Source: an uncultured Ruminococcus sp.
Lineage (GTDB): Bacteria; Bacillota; Clostridia; Oscillospirales; Acutalibacteraceae
NCBI GenBank assembly: GCA_902778175.1
Contig: CACYWT010000004.1
Coordinates: 1 to 64,000 of the forward strand
Direction: 5' to 3'
DNA: 64,000 nt
The position numbers and the translations under genes were made by a program. Position 1 is the stretch's first letter. Every line of letters starts with the position of its first letter. Positions 32,866-42,155 of the stretch are shown in pieces. The notes beneath the pieces were generated by a model. It was not told where the DNA came from and ran no database searches. It saw only the letters and a program-made list of their open reading frames with translations.

Positions 32866-33297
32866 TCAATCCTCGTTCTCGTCATCATTTTCTTCCTTGG
32901 AAAGCTTGACAGTCTTTACTTCGTCGTTTTTATCTTCCTTGGAATTTTTCTTTTTCTTATCTTCCTTCTTAGGCTGCTTTTCAGGTGTATCAACGGAGCT
33001 GATCGCCCATTTCTTGAAACGGATACGGGTCTTGTCGCTGCCTGTTTCGATAACGATAGTTTCGTCCTCATCGCGCACTGCGATTATCCTGCCGACGATA
33101 CCGCCGATAGTAGTCACATCATCACCGATCTCTATACTGTTGCGAAGAGCCTCTTCTTCCTTCTGCTTCTTTTTCTGGGGACGGAGAATTATAAAATACA
33201 GCGCCACAAAAATAAGGATCCAGAAACCGAACATACCGAAGGTCATCAAGGGGTTTCCGCCCTGCTGAGCTGCTTCCTGCAAAAACATTAAATTCAT
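32866..33297 (-). CDS. yajC: Preprotein translocase subunit YajC
   Basis: 143 residues. One N-terminal transmembrane helix (GMFGFWILIFVALYFIILRPQ) runs into the family motif FIILRPQKKKQKE, then the conserved IGDDVTTIGGIVGRI. YajC associates with SecDF and assists Sec-dependent export. The C-terminus is extended by a Lys/Glu/Asp-rich tail of about 45 residues, longer than in most YajC. It lies downstream of tgt, the common tgt-yajC order, with 81 nt between. Confidence 0.93.
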   Translation of the reverse strand: MNLMFLQEAAQQGGNPLMTFGMFGFWILIFVALYFIILRPQKKKQKEEEALRNSIEIGDDVTTIGGIVGRIIAVRDEDETIVIETGSDKTRIRFKKWAISSVDTPEKQPKKEDKKKKNSKEDKNDEVKTVKLSKEENDDENED

Positions 33298-33378
33298 TTT
33301 CCCTTTTCCTTTCTGATATCAAATGTATAAACAAATATAATTATATCAGCTTACCGATAATACCGCAATTGTCATAAT

Positions 33379-35243
<1,865 letters not shown>

Positions 35244-35280
35244 TACTGATTTCTCCTTTTTTATAAAATACAGCATTATA

Positions 35281-35348
35281 ACAGACGTCTGTTGACTGCG
35301 TCGCCCGCTCCAATCAAGCGAGCTTGTTGGAGCTTAACTCTTTGTTTA
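35281..35348 (-). repeat. Dispersed intergenic repeat, copy C
   Basis: Inverted relative to copies A and B: read on the minus strand it begins TAAACAAAGAGTTAAGCTCC and ends GACGCAGTCAACAGACGTC. It is the full-length form, like copy A. It sits in the leader region of the gene at 34509-35243. Confidence 0.8.
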
Positions 35349-35391
35349 ATTTTATACCATAATATATTCGGTTGTCAATAGGCAGACTTGC

Positions 35392-36468
35392 TTACAGGAC
35401 GACAAGCTCCTTCGGCATTGTTGCCAGATTTATGCAGCCCTCTGACGTCACCGAAACCATATCTTCTATACGGACGCCAAATTCTCCGGGAAGATATATT
35501 CCCGGTTCTACGGTAATGACCATTCCGCTTTGCAGTACAGTTTCGTTTTTCGAGGAAACAAACGGCTGCTCATGTATTTCCAGACCGACTCCGTGTCCCG
35601 TCGAATGACCGAAACAGCCTTCAAATCCGGCATGATATATGTATTCACGCGCCGCCTTGTCAACATCACAGCATTTCACTCCGGCTTTCACCGAATCAAG
35701 AGCAAGCTGCTGAGCCTGCCGCACGACACTGTATATCCTCTTCTGCTTATCGCTGACAAAGCCGTATGCATATGTCCTCGTCATATCGCTGTGATATCCC
35801 TGATACAGAGCGCCTATATCAAAGGTGATAAAATCGCCGGGCTTTATGCGGTTATCTCCCGGAACACCGTGGGGCATCGACGTTTTCTGACCGGCTATTG
35901 TTATCAGGTCGAAGGATATCCCGTCCGCGCCGAGTTTTCTCATTCTGTATTCAAGCTCAAGAGCAAGATCACGCTCCGCAACGCCTTCCCTGATAAGCCT
36001 GAGGGTATCCTGCAAAGCCTGTTCGGCAATGCGCTGGGCTTTGATTATTTTTTCGATCTCCTGCGCAGTCTTGATAATACGCAGCTTTGATATGCACCTG
36101 TCGGATCCCTCGCTGCGTATTCCCGAAGCTCCGCACTGTTCAAGGAGCTTATCTATCCTTGCAGCTTCATTCAGCGTAAAAGCAGAGCCTTCATACAGAA
36201 GAGTCCTTATCTCCTCCCGTCTGATGACATCGGTAAATTCCTTCCCGAAATCATTGAACGGGATCACCTCGCAGCCGCTGACCTGAGCCTTTGCAGCCTC
36301 GGCATAACGGAAATCCATGAACAGGAATGCGTTTTTCCTTGTAACAAGAAGATATCCCGCAGATGAAACGAAACCGGTAAAATATCTCCTGTTTTCTCCC
36401 GAAATGATAAGCGCGGCATCAGCCTCCTGCAGAAGCATACAGGCAAGCATTTCCAGAGAGGTATTCAT
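35392..36468 (-). CDS. Xaa-Pro aminopeptidase (M24 family)
   Basis: 358 residues. An N-terminal creatinase-like domain (about 1-130, [26 protein letters not shown]) precedes the pita-bread metallopeptidase domain. The five metal ligands are in TFDIG (Asp), HSDMTRTY (Asp), [14 protein letters not shown] (His), ITVEPGIY (Glu) and GVRIEDM (Glu). Cleaves N-terminal residues that precede proline. It overlaps the end of aroQ by 4 nt and is likely co-transcribed with it, as in many Firmicutes where it precedes efp. Confidence 0.94.
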   Translation of the reverse strand: MNTSLEMLACMLLQEADAALIISGENRRYFTGFVSSAGYLLVTRKNAFLFMDFRYAEAAKAQVSGCEVIPFNDFGKEFTDVIRREEIRTLLYEGSAFTLNEAARIDKLLEQCGASGIRSEGSDRCISKLRIIKTAQEIEKIIKAQRIAEQALQDTLRLIREGVAERDLALELEYRMRKLGADGISFDLITIAGQKTSMPHGVPGDNRIKPGDFITFDIGALYQGYHSDMTRTYAYGFVSDKQKRIYSVVRQAQQLALDSVKAGVKCCDVDKAAREYIYHAGFEGCFGHSTGHGVGLEIHEQPFVSSKNETVLQSGMVITVEPGIYLPGEFGVRIEDMVSVTSEGCINLATMPKELVVL

Positions 36469-36935
36469 TCAGCCTCACTTCTTTTCTCATCTGCATCATT
36501 TTGCGCAAATCTCATCTGTAATGCCCTGAGTCCCAGATAATAGCTGTATTTGCCGAAACCTGCGACCGTACCGATACAAACCGGCGAGATCACCGATTTG
36601 CGGCGGAATTCCTCTCTTGCGCCGATATTTGACATATGCGTTTCCACGGTCGGGATATGAACGGCGGAAATAGCGTCAGTCAGCGCATAGCTGTAATGTG
36701 TAAGCGCGCCTGCATTTATCATTATACCGTCCTTATTCCCGTAAGCTGCGTGTATCTTGTCGATTATTTCTCCCTCATGGTTCGACTGGAATATCTCCAG
36801 CTCAAGTCCCATTTCATCCGCCCACGCCTTTACATCATTGTTGATGCTTCCGGCTGTCTGCGTACCGTATGTATTGACATCCCTGATACCTACCATATTG
36901 AGGTTAGGTCCCAGGATAAAAAGTATTTTCTTCAT
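36465..36935 (-). CDS. aroQ: 3-dehydroquinate dehydratase, type II
   Basis: 156-residue type II dehydroquinase, dehydrating 3-dehydroquinate in chorismate synthesis. It begins KKILFILGPNLNMVGIR; YGTQTAG contains the catalytic tyrosine region, FQSNHEGEIID and NAGALTHYSYALTDAI follow, and VETHMSNIGAREEFRRKSVISP carries the conserved His-Leu/Met-Ser-Asn-I motif. GGAGAG precedes the ATG by about 6 bases; an upstream in-frame ATG lies inside the preceding gene. Works in the same pathway as aroK at 19055. Confidence 0.95.
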   Translation of the reverse strand: MKKILFILGPNLNMVGIRDVNTYGTQTAGSINNDVKAWADEMGLELEIFQSNHEGEIIDKIHAAYGNKDGIMINAGALTHYSYALTDAISAVHIPTVETHMSNIGAREEFRRKSVISPVCIGTVAGFGKYSYYLGLRALQMRFAQNDADEKRSEAE

Positions 36936-36939
36936 TTTT

Positions 36940-37266
36940 TCACTCTCCGCTGTAAACATTATATTCAATACGGATATTCCTCTTTTTCAGCGCTGCTTCC
37001 GCGCTGTCTATGAAATCCCTGAAATATTCAGGATACTGATATCTGAACACAATTTCTATTTTAAACGAAGAATAATCCGCACCCGGAAATTCCTTTTCCC
37101 ATCCGCGTGAATCAATATACCTTATATATGTATTCAGCTTTTTTTGCAGCATGGACAGATGTTCCTTCTGCGCTATGCCCCATGTCAGATTGTCAGCAAG
37201 CAGCAAAACCAGCTCATCATCATTTTCCGCCATTGCGTCTATGGTATCTTTCTCTTTCACCGACAT
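36940..37266 (-). CDS. DUF6572-like protein
   Basis: 108 residues, soluble. The pattern IDAMAENDDELVLLLADNLTWGIAQKEHLSMLQKKLNTYIRYIDSR fits DUF6572, a small family of unknown function with a WxxxxEHLxxLQ core. GAGGAG lies 6 bases before the ATG, so the start at 37266 looks real even though it overlaps the 3' end of yqeG by 47 nt. aroQ begins 4 nt after its stop. Confidence 0.75.
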   Translation of the reverse strand: MSVKEKDTIDAMAENDDELVLLLADNLTWGIAQKEHLSMLQKKLNTYIRYIDSRGWEKEFPGADYSSFKIEIVFRYQYPEYFRDFIDSAEAALKKRNIRIEYNVYSGE

Positions 37267-37771
37267 ATTTTTCTCCTCTTTTCAGAAGCTTCAGATCTCC
37301 GCGGATCTTTTTTTCCATTTTGCGGCGCAGCCAGATAGAAAATCCCTTTTCCGACGACTGCGGCACAAGAAGAATGGATTTCATTCCGGCAGCATTTGCT
37401 CCCAGAATATCGGTATATATCTGATCTCCTATTACCACAACGGATTTAGGCTTTTCATGCAGCTTTCTCTTTGCACGGTTGAAACCGAACGGAAAGGGTT
37501 TCAGGCTCATGGACACACAGTCCAGCCCCACATCATCAGAAAACGGACGTATCCTCTTATTGAAATTATTCGAGCATATCACGACCGCAAAGCCTGCCGC
37601 CTTTATTTCTTCTATCCATTCCCTTACTCCCTCATACGGAGTTTTTTCCGACGGGGGCGCAAGTGTATTGTCAACGTCCAGCAAAATAGCGTCTATTTTC
37701 AGATCATGAAGCAGTCCCGGCGTTATATCCGTCACCTTATTGACGGCGACTGTAGGTTTAAGCAAGGGCAT
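37220..37771 (-). CDS. yqeG: YqeG family HAD-IIIA phosphatase
   Basis: 183 residues. HAD motif I is AILLDVDNTLAPP, motif II VVICSNNF, motif III LKPFP...AKRKL, and motif IV VIGDQIYTDILGANAAG, matching YqeG/phosphatidylglycerophosphatase GEP4-like enzymes; the physiological substrate in Firmicutes is not settled. The start MPLLKPT is chosen for GGAGG 6 bases upstream. It lies downstream of the rpsU terminator and overlaps the DUF6572 gene. Confidence 0.88.
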   Translation of the reverse strand: MPLLKPTVAVNKVTDITPGLLHDLKIDAILLDVDNTLAPPSEKTPYEGVREWIEEIKAAGFAVVICSNNFNKRIRPFSDDVGLDCVSMSLKPFPFGFNRAKRKLHEKPKSVVVIGDQIYTDILGANAAGMKSILLVPQSSEKGFSIWLRRKMEKKIRGDLKLLKRGEKYVGERERYHRRNGGK

Positions 37772-37796
37772 ATCTATCCTCCCGAATATATACAAA

Positions 37797-37846
37797 AAAG
37801 GATATTCCCGAAGCGCACTGTAAAAGCAACCGCCAAAGGAAATATC
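37797..37846 (-). terminator. Terminator-like hairpin downstream of rpsU
   Basis: On the minus strand GGATATTTCC pairs, with one mismatch, with GGGAATATCC across a ~28-nt loop and is followed by TTTTTTG. Confidence 0.65.
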
Positions 37847-37873
37847 CCCTTATTTTCTGTGTACAATTATTTA

Positions 37874-38050
37874 TTATTTGTACTTGCGCTTACGAGCAGC
37901 TTCAGATTTCTTCTTACGCTTTACAGAAGGCTTCTCGTATGCCTCTCTTTTGCGAACCTCAGCGATAACGCCGGCTCTTGCACACTGTTTCTTAAATCTT
38001 CTGAGTGCGCTCTCGAGAGATTCATTATCCTTAATTCTGATTTCTGCCAT
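37874..38050 (-). CDS. rpsU: 30S ribosomal protein S21
   Basis: 58-residue S21 beginning [19 protein letters not shown], with [40 protein letters not shown]21 sits near the anti-Shine-Dalgarno end of 16S rRNA and helps initiation. GGAAG lies before the ATG. It has its own strong promoter and a terminator-like hairpin, so it is probably monocistronic. Confidence 0.97.
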   Translation of the reverse strand: MAEIRIKDNESLESALRRFKKQCARAGVIAEVRKREAYEKPSVKRKKKSEAARKRKYK

Positions 38051-38107
38051 TTATCTTCCCTCCCATCCGCCAAAAGGCAGGGGTTTGTGTCATTACGATA
38101 CCCATAT

Positions 38108-38137
38108 ATTATACATTAAGCAAATACCCTTTGTCAA
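38108..38137 (-). promoter_or_regulatory. rpsU promoter
   Basis: Minus-strand TTGACA (38132-38137), 18-bp spacer, TATAAT (38108-38113), about 50 bases before the rpsU start. Confidence 0.88.
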
Positions 38138-38300
38138 CACAAAAATGCAATAAATTTGCACGGAAGGCACTGTGCATACTATACAAAAAATCATAATAAA
38201 AAGTATAAAAAATCACTGCATATTATTATTCCGGATATCCGACAGCAGCAGATACTTTGATTATTATGAGATTTCGCCCCGGATCAATTCACATAAATGA

Positions 38301-38642
38301 TTATTCGATACTTACTTCTTCCCCGTCCTCCCAGAGTCTTTCGAGATTATAATATTCTCTTGCCTCCTCAGAAAACACATGAACAATAACGTCTATGTAA
38401 TCAAGAAGGATCCAGGTATCATTGCGCTGACCCTCGATACTGCTGACAGAAATGCCGGCATTGTCGAGCTGATATTCCGTTTCGTCCGCAAGAGCCTTTA
38501 CATGGGTATTTGAGGTACCGGTCGCAATAACGAAATAATCCGCAATTGACGAAATATCCCTTATCTTTATGATCTTTATATCGAGTCCTTTTTTGCTGTC
38601 AAGAGCCTTGGCAGCGAGCTTTGCTGTCTGTAACGAATCCAT
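38301..38642 (-). CDS. rsfS: Ribosomal silencing factor RsfS
   Basis: 113 residues. RsfS binds L14 on the large subunit and prevents joining to 30S when nutrients are scarce. Recognisable stretches are KKGLDIKIIKIRDISSIADYFVIATGTSNTHVKALA and WILLDYIDVIVHVFSEEAREYYNLERLW. AAGGAG lies before the ATG. It follows yqeK by 13 nt, the conserved nadD-yqeK-rsfS order. Confidence 0.96.
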   Translation of the reverse strand: MDSLQTAKLAAKALDSKKGLDIKIIKIRDISSIADYFVIATGTSNTHVKALADETEYQLDNAGISVSSIEGQRNDTWILLDYIDVIVHVFSEEAREYYNLERLWEDGEEVSIE

Positions 38643-38655
38643 TTGATGATCTCCT

Positions 38656-39237
38656 TTATGCTTTTTTCTTACTGAGCTTCATTGCAGCAACTTCGTTGTA
38701 AGCCGCAAATGTATCCGGCGCGATCGTCTGTCTGCGTTCGGCAAGATCGGCGATAGTAAAGCTGATCCCCTCGAGCATGGCGTCCTCCAGACTTTTATCC
38801 GCTGCCTTTCTCATGCGTTCAACGCCCTCATAATCACGCTCTGCCGAGGTGAAATCCGCAATGAATATCACCTTTTCCAGCAAAGACATTCCTGCTCTTC
38901 CCGTGGTATGATATCTGATCGAATTGATGATATCGGGATCGGTTATCCCAAGCTCCACCTGAACAAAGGCGCTGCCGGAAATGGCGTGCCAGAGCTTATG
39001 GCTGCACCGTTCAAGATCACTGAGGGTTATGCCTGCTCTTTCGATAAGCTCCATCTGTTCAGCCTCGGGAGTTTCCTTTGTCGCATCATGCAGTATACCT
39101 GCAAGCTCTGCTTTTTCCGCATCAGCGCCGTATTTTTTTGCAAGTCTTACAGCTTCCTTTGCGACATTCTTTGAATGTCTGAAACGGGCGGCCTTCATAC
39201 GACCGCTGATAAGCGTTTCATATTCCTTGATAGTCAT
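38656..39237 (-). CDS. yqeK: YqeK family HD-domain Ap4A hydrolase
   Basis: 193 residues. The HD phosphohydrolase ligands are in RHSKNVAKEAVRLA (His), GILHDATKE (His-Asp), HKLWHAISGSAF (His), RYHTTGRAGMS (His) and IFIADFTSAERDYEGVE (Asp). YqeK enzymes symmetrically cleave diadenosine tetraphosphate to ADP, limiting this stress nucleotide. GGGGGATTTAAA precedes the ATG. Situated between nadD and rsfS, as usual. Confidence 0.93.
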   Translation of the reverse strand: MTIKEYETLISGRMKAARFRHSKNVAKEAVRLAKKYGADAEKAELAGILHDATKETPEAEQMELIERAGITLSDLERCSHKLWHAISGSAFVQVELGITDPDIINSIRYHTTGRAGMSLLEKVIFIADFTSAERDYEGVERMRKAADKSLEDAMLEGISFTIADLAERRQTIAPDTFAAYNEVAAMKLSKKKA

Positions 39238-39311
39238 TTTAAATCCCCCATTTCTTTTTATTTCATATTTCAGTGTGATATCAGCAGGCGCAAAGCTGCC
39301 GTATACCCGAC

Positions 39312-39908
39312 TTATCTGTACAGTCCCCGTTCACGGATATACCGTCCGACCTCCGGCGGCACAAGCCGGCTTATATCTTTACCGAGGGCAACACGCTCCC
39401 TGATCTCCGTTGATGAAACAGTCATGATACCGGCGTCGAGAATTTCAGTTTTTGCGCCGAGCGTATTCAGGAACCGCGCCTGCTTTTCCAGATCGGCAAT
39501 ATCGTCGTCATTTCTCGGAACACCGCAGACGACCGCAAGGCGAAAAATTATCTCCGGATTTTTCCACTGATGTATGGTCATGAACATATCCGCTCCGGTA
39601 ATAAGATAAAGCTCATCTCCGGGATATGATCTGCTCAGCTGCTCAAGCGTCATATATGTATAGCTCGCGCCCTGACGGCGTATCTCAATATCGCAGACCT
39701 CATATCCCTTCTCCCCTTCAAAGGCAAGACGGCACATATCAAGCCTCTGTTCAGGCGTGACAGAGGTTTTCTTTATTTTATGCGGAGGAATAAACGTCGG
39801 CACGATCAGCACACGGTCAAGCCCCAGCTTTTTGGTAAATGCATGGGCAAGGCTTACATGACCGCTGTGTATCGGGTCAAAGCTCCCGCCGAACATGGCT
39901 GTTTTCAT
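39312..39908 (-). CDS. nadD: Nicotinate-nucleotide adenylyltransferase
   Basis: 198 residues. NadD transfers AMP from ATP to nicotinate mononucleotide in NAD synthesis. The nucleotidyltransferase HxGH-type motif is GGSFDPIHSGH at residues 7-17; later LIVPTFIPPHK, ITGADMFMTIHQWK and the SSTEIRER motif complete the active site. Length is normal. AAAGGGG precedes the ATG. It follows yhbY by 13 nt. Confidence 0.96.
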   Translation of the reverse strand: MKTAMFGGSFDPIHSGHVSLAHAFTKKLGLDRVLIVPTFIPPHKIKKTSVTPEQRLDMCRLAFEGEKGYEVCDIEIRRQGASYTYMTLEQLSRSYPGDELYLITGADMFMTIHQWKNPEIIFRLAVVCGVPRNDDDIADLEKQARFLNTLGAKTEILDAGIMTVSSTEIRERVALGKDISRLVPPEVGRYIRERGLYR

Positions 39909-39921
39909 ATTGATTTCCCCT

Positions 39922-40230
39922 TTACCGCTTTTTTCTTGCTTTGGGCAGCTCTATCTTAGGCTGCTCGCTGTTGCGGCGGAAAAGCACGAATTTTGATCCT
40001 ATCACCTGAACTACGTCACATTTTGCTGCGGCGGCAATAAGCTCCGCCGCCTCGCGCGGAGAGATATCGGCTGTTTCCAGCACCTTGCCCTTGATAAGCT
40101 CTCGCGCAGTCAGCGCGTCATCAGCCTGTTTTATGATCTGATCGCTCATTCCGCCCTTTCCCACCATTACTATGGTATCTATATCCGTAGCCAGTGAGCG
40201 CAGAAAGGCTCTTTGTTTACTTGTAAGCAT
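39922..40230 (-). CDS. yhbY: YhbY family RNA-binding protein
   Basis: 102-residue CRM-domain protein. The start MLTSKQRAFLRSLA, the GKGGMSDQIIKQADDALTARELIKGKVL segment and VVQVIGSKFVLFRRNSEQ are typical. Homologues bind pre-50S ribosomal particles. AGGAG lies 6-7 bases before the ATG, only a few bases after the rdgB stop. Confidence 0.95.
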   Translation of the reverse strand: MLTSKQRAFLRSLATDIDTIVMVGKGGMSDQIIKQADDALTARELIKGKVLETADISPREAAELIAAAAKCDVVQVIGSKFVLFRRNSEQPKIELPKARKKR

Positions 40231-40233
40231 ATA

Positions 40234-40827
40234 TTACTCCTTATTGTTAAGTTTATCCGACAGCTTTTCGCTGAGATCCCTGAGCGCTCTGCCGCGGTGA
40301 CTGATAGCGTCCTTCTGGTTATCCGTCAGCTCGGCAAAGGTCTTGTTTCCCTCGACGAAGAATATGGGGTCGTAGCCGAATCCGTTTGTTCCGCGCGGAG
40401 CATAGCCTATGGTGCCGTCGCAGCGTCCTTCGGCAAAAATCGTTTCTCCGTCCCTGAAACAGCAGCAGATCGCACATTCAAAATGAGCGTTCCTGTCATC
40501 GCCTTCCGTAGTGATAAGCTCGGAAATAAGCTTGTTTATTTTTTCCTCATCATTTTCGGCATATCTTGCTGAAAGCACACCCGGTCTGCCGCCGAGAGCG
40601 TCAACGCAAAGCCCCGAATCATCAGCAATAGCCGGATATCCGGATTTCTCCATTGCAGCCCTTGCCTTTAGCTCGGCATTTTCACGGAAGGTCTTTCCCG
40701 TTTCCTCGACATCATCAAGACTGATGCCGATCTCATCAGGCGTCCGCGCAGTTATCCCCAGTGGATTGAGTATTCTTCTGAGTTCCTCTACCTTTTTGGC
40801 ATTATTTGATGCTATAACATAAATCAT
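40234..40827 (-). CDS. rdgB: XTP/dITP diphosphatase (RdgB/HAM1)
   Basis: 197 residues. This housecleaning enzyme hydrolyses inosine and xanthosine triphosphates so they do not enter nucleic acids. Motifs are VIASNNAKKVEELRRIL at the N-terminus, the catalytic IADDSGLCVDAL, GRCDGTIGYAPRGTNGFGYDPIF and ISHRGRAL near the end. GGAGAACAG precedes the ATG. It lies between ftsY and yhbY. Confidence 0.96.
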   Translation of the reverse strand: MIYVIASNNAKKVEELRRILNPLGITARTPDEIGISLDDVEETGKTFRENAELKARAAMEKSGYPAIADDSGLCVDALGGRPGVLSARYAENDEEKINKLISELITTEGDDRNAHFECAICCCFRDGETIFAEGRCDGTIGYAPRGTNGFGYDPIFFVEGNKTFAELTDNQKDAISHRGRALRDLSEKLSDKLNNKE

Positions 40828-40863
40828 GATCTGTTCTCCGTTTCCTGTATTGTTTTGCCTGTA

Positions 40864-42126
40864 TTACTGTCCGCTGCCGCTGCGCCACTGCTGCAGCCAG
40901 TCGTCATCTCCGCCGTCAGAAGCATTGTCATCGGTATCAGGCGCAGTATTCCAGTTGTATTTTGATTTTGCTCTTTCTTTTCTTTCCGCAGCTCGTTTCT
41001 GCTGTTCTTCCTTTTCCTTTTCGGCAGCCAGACGAGCCTGCTCCTGCGCAAGCCTTTCCGCCTGCTCATCTCTTTGTTCCTCCTGCTGCTGTTTTTCAGC
41101 CTCGGCTTCGGCGTCGATCTGAGCCCAGATAGCTGCGGTCGCAGGAACATATTCTTCTCCGCCGTTTTCTTCTGTTTCTTCCTCCTCTGCCGGAGCGGTA
41201 TCCATAGGCTCGCCGTCCTCGTCAACAAACAGCGCCCTTGCAAATTCATCAGGCTCGAACGGCTGAAGATCGTCTATCTGCTCGCCTACGCCGATGAATT
41301 TCACCGGAACGTCAAGCTCCTCCTTTATAGCAAGGACCACTCCGCCCTTTGCCGTACCGTCAAGCTTTGTCAGAACGATACCTGTTATTCCTGCCGCATT
41401 TTTAAATTCCTTTGTCTGGTTCACGGCATTCTGTCCCGTAGTCGCGTCAAGCACCAGAAGGACTTCCTTTGCGGAATCAGGCATTTCCCTGTCGATGATA
41501 CGGTTTATCTTCGCAAGCTCAGCCATGAGATTTTTCTTGTTGTGAAGTCTGCCGGCGGTATCGGCAATTATGATATCCGCTCCCCTTGCCTTGGCTGCGG
41601 AGATGGCGTCAAACACAACAGCAGCAGGGTCGCTGCCCTCATTCTGCTTTATTATATCAGCGCCGCTTCTTTCAGCCCATATTTCAAGCTGATCTATTGC
41701 AGCAGCGCGGAAGGTATCGGCAGCCGCAAGAACGACCTTTTTTCCGTCCCTCACGAAACGCGCCGCAAGCTTGCCGATAGTGGTAGTCTTTCCTACGCCG
41801 TTTACTCCGATAACAAGAATGATCGAAGGCTTTGTAGATGTATCCAGCTCCTGACCGCCCTTCAGCATTTCGGTAACGGTTTCCTCAAGGAGCCTGCGGA
41901 TCTCTCTCGGATCGGTAATACCGCCCTCCTTGACCTTTCTGCGAAGCTCGTCACATATCTTTTCCGCGGTATACATACCGACATCGCCCATTACAAGCAA
42001 TTCCTCAAGCTCCTCGAAAAGCTCGTCGTCGATCTTCGTAAAGGATCTGAGCAGCTTGTCTATGCGTCCGAAAAGCGCGTCACGGGTCTTTTTAAGACCG
42101 TTTTTGATTTTATCAAAAATTCCCAT
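40864..42126 (-). CDS. ftsY: Signal recognition particle receptor FtsY with C-terminal charged tail
   Basis: 420 residues. FtsY is the GTPase receptor that docks SRP-bound ribosomes at the membrane. The N domain starts almost at residue 1 (MGIFDKIKNGLKKTRDALFGR), G1 is GVNGVGKTT (107-115), then AADTFRAAA, DTAGRLHN, TKLDGTAKGG and GVGEQIDDLQPF, ending near 310. The acidic domain usually placed before N is absent; instead about 110 residues of Glu/Gln/Arg-rich, probably helical sequence follow the G domain. Lies between smc and rdgB. Confidence 0.94.
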   Translation of the reverse strand: MGIFDKIKNGLKKTRDALFGRIDKLLRSFTKIDDELFEELEELLVMGDVGMYTAEKICDELRRKVKEGGITDPREIRRLLEETVTEMLKGGQELDTSTKPSIILVIGVNGVGKTTTIGKLAARFVRDGKKVVLAAADTFRAAAIDQLEIWAERSGADIIKQNEGSDPAAVVFDAISAAKARGADIIIADTAGRLHNKKNLMAELAKINRIIDREMPDSAKEVLLVLDATTGQNAVNQTKEFKNAAGITGIVLTKLDGTAKGGVVLAIKEELDVPVKFIGVGEQIDDLQPFEPDEFARALFVDEDGEPMDTAPAEEEETEENGGEEYVPATAAIWAQIDAEAEAEKQQQEEQRDEQAERLAQEQARLAAEKEKEEQQKRAAERKERAKSKYNWNTAPDTDDNASDGGDDDWLQQWRSGSGQ

Positions 42127-42155
42127 AATCTTCCTCCTTAATGCACAACAGGCTT

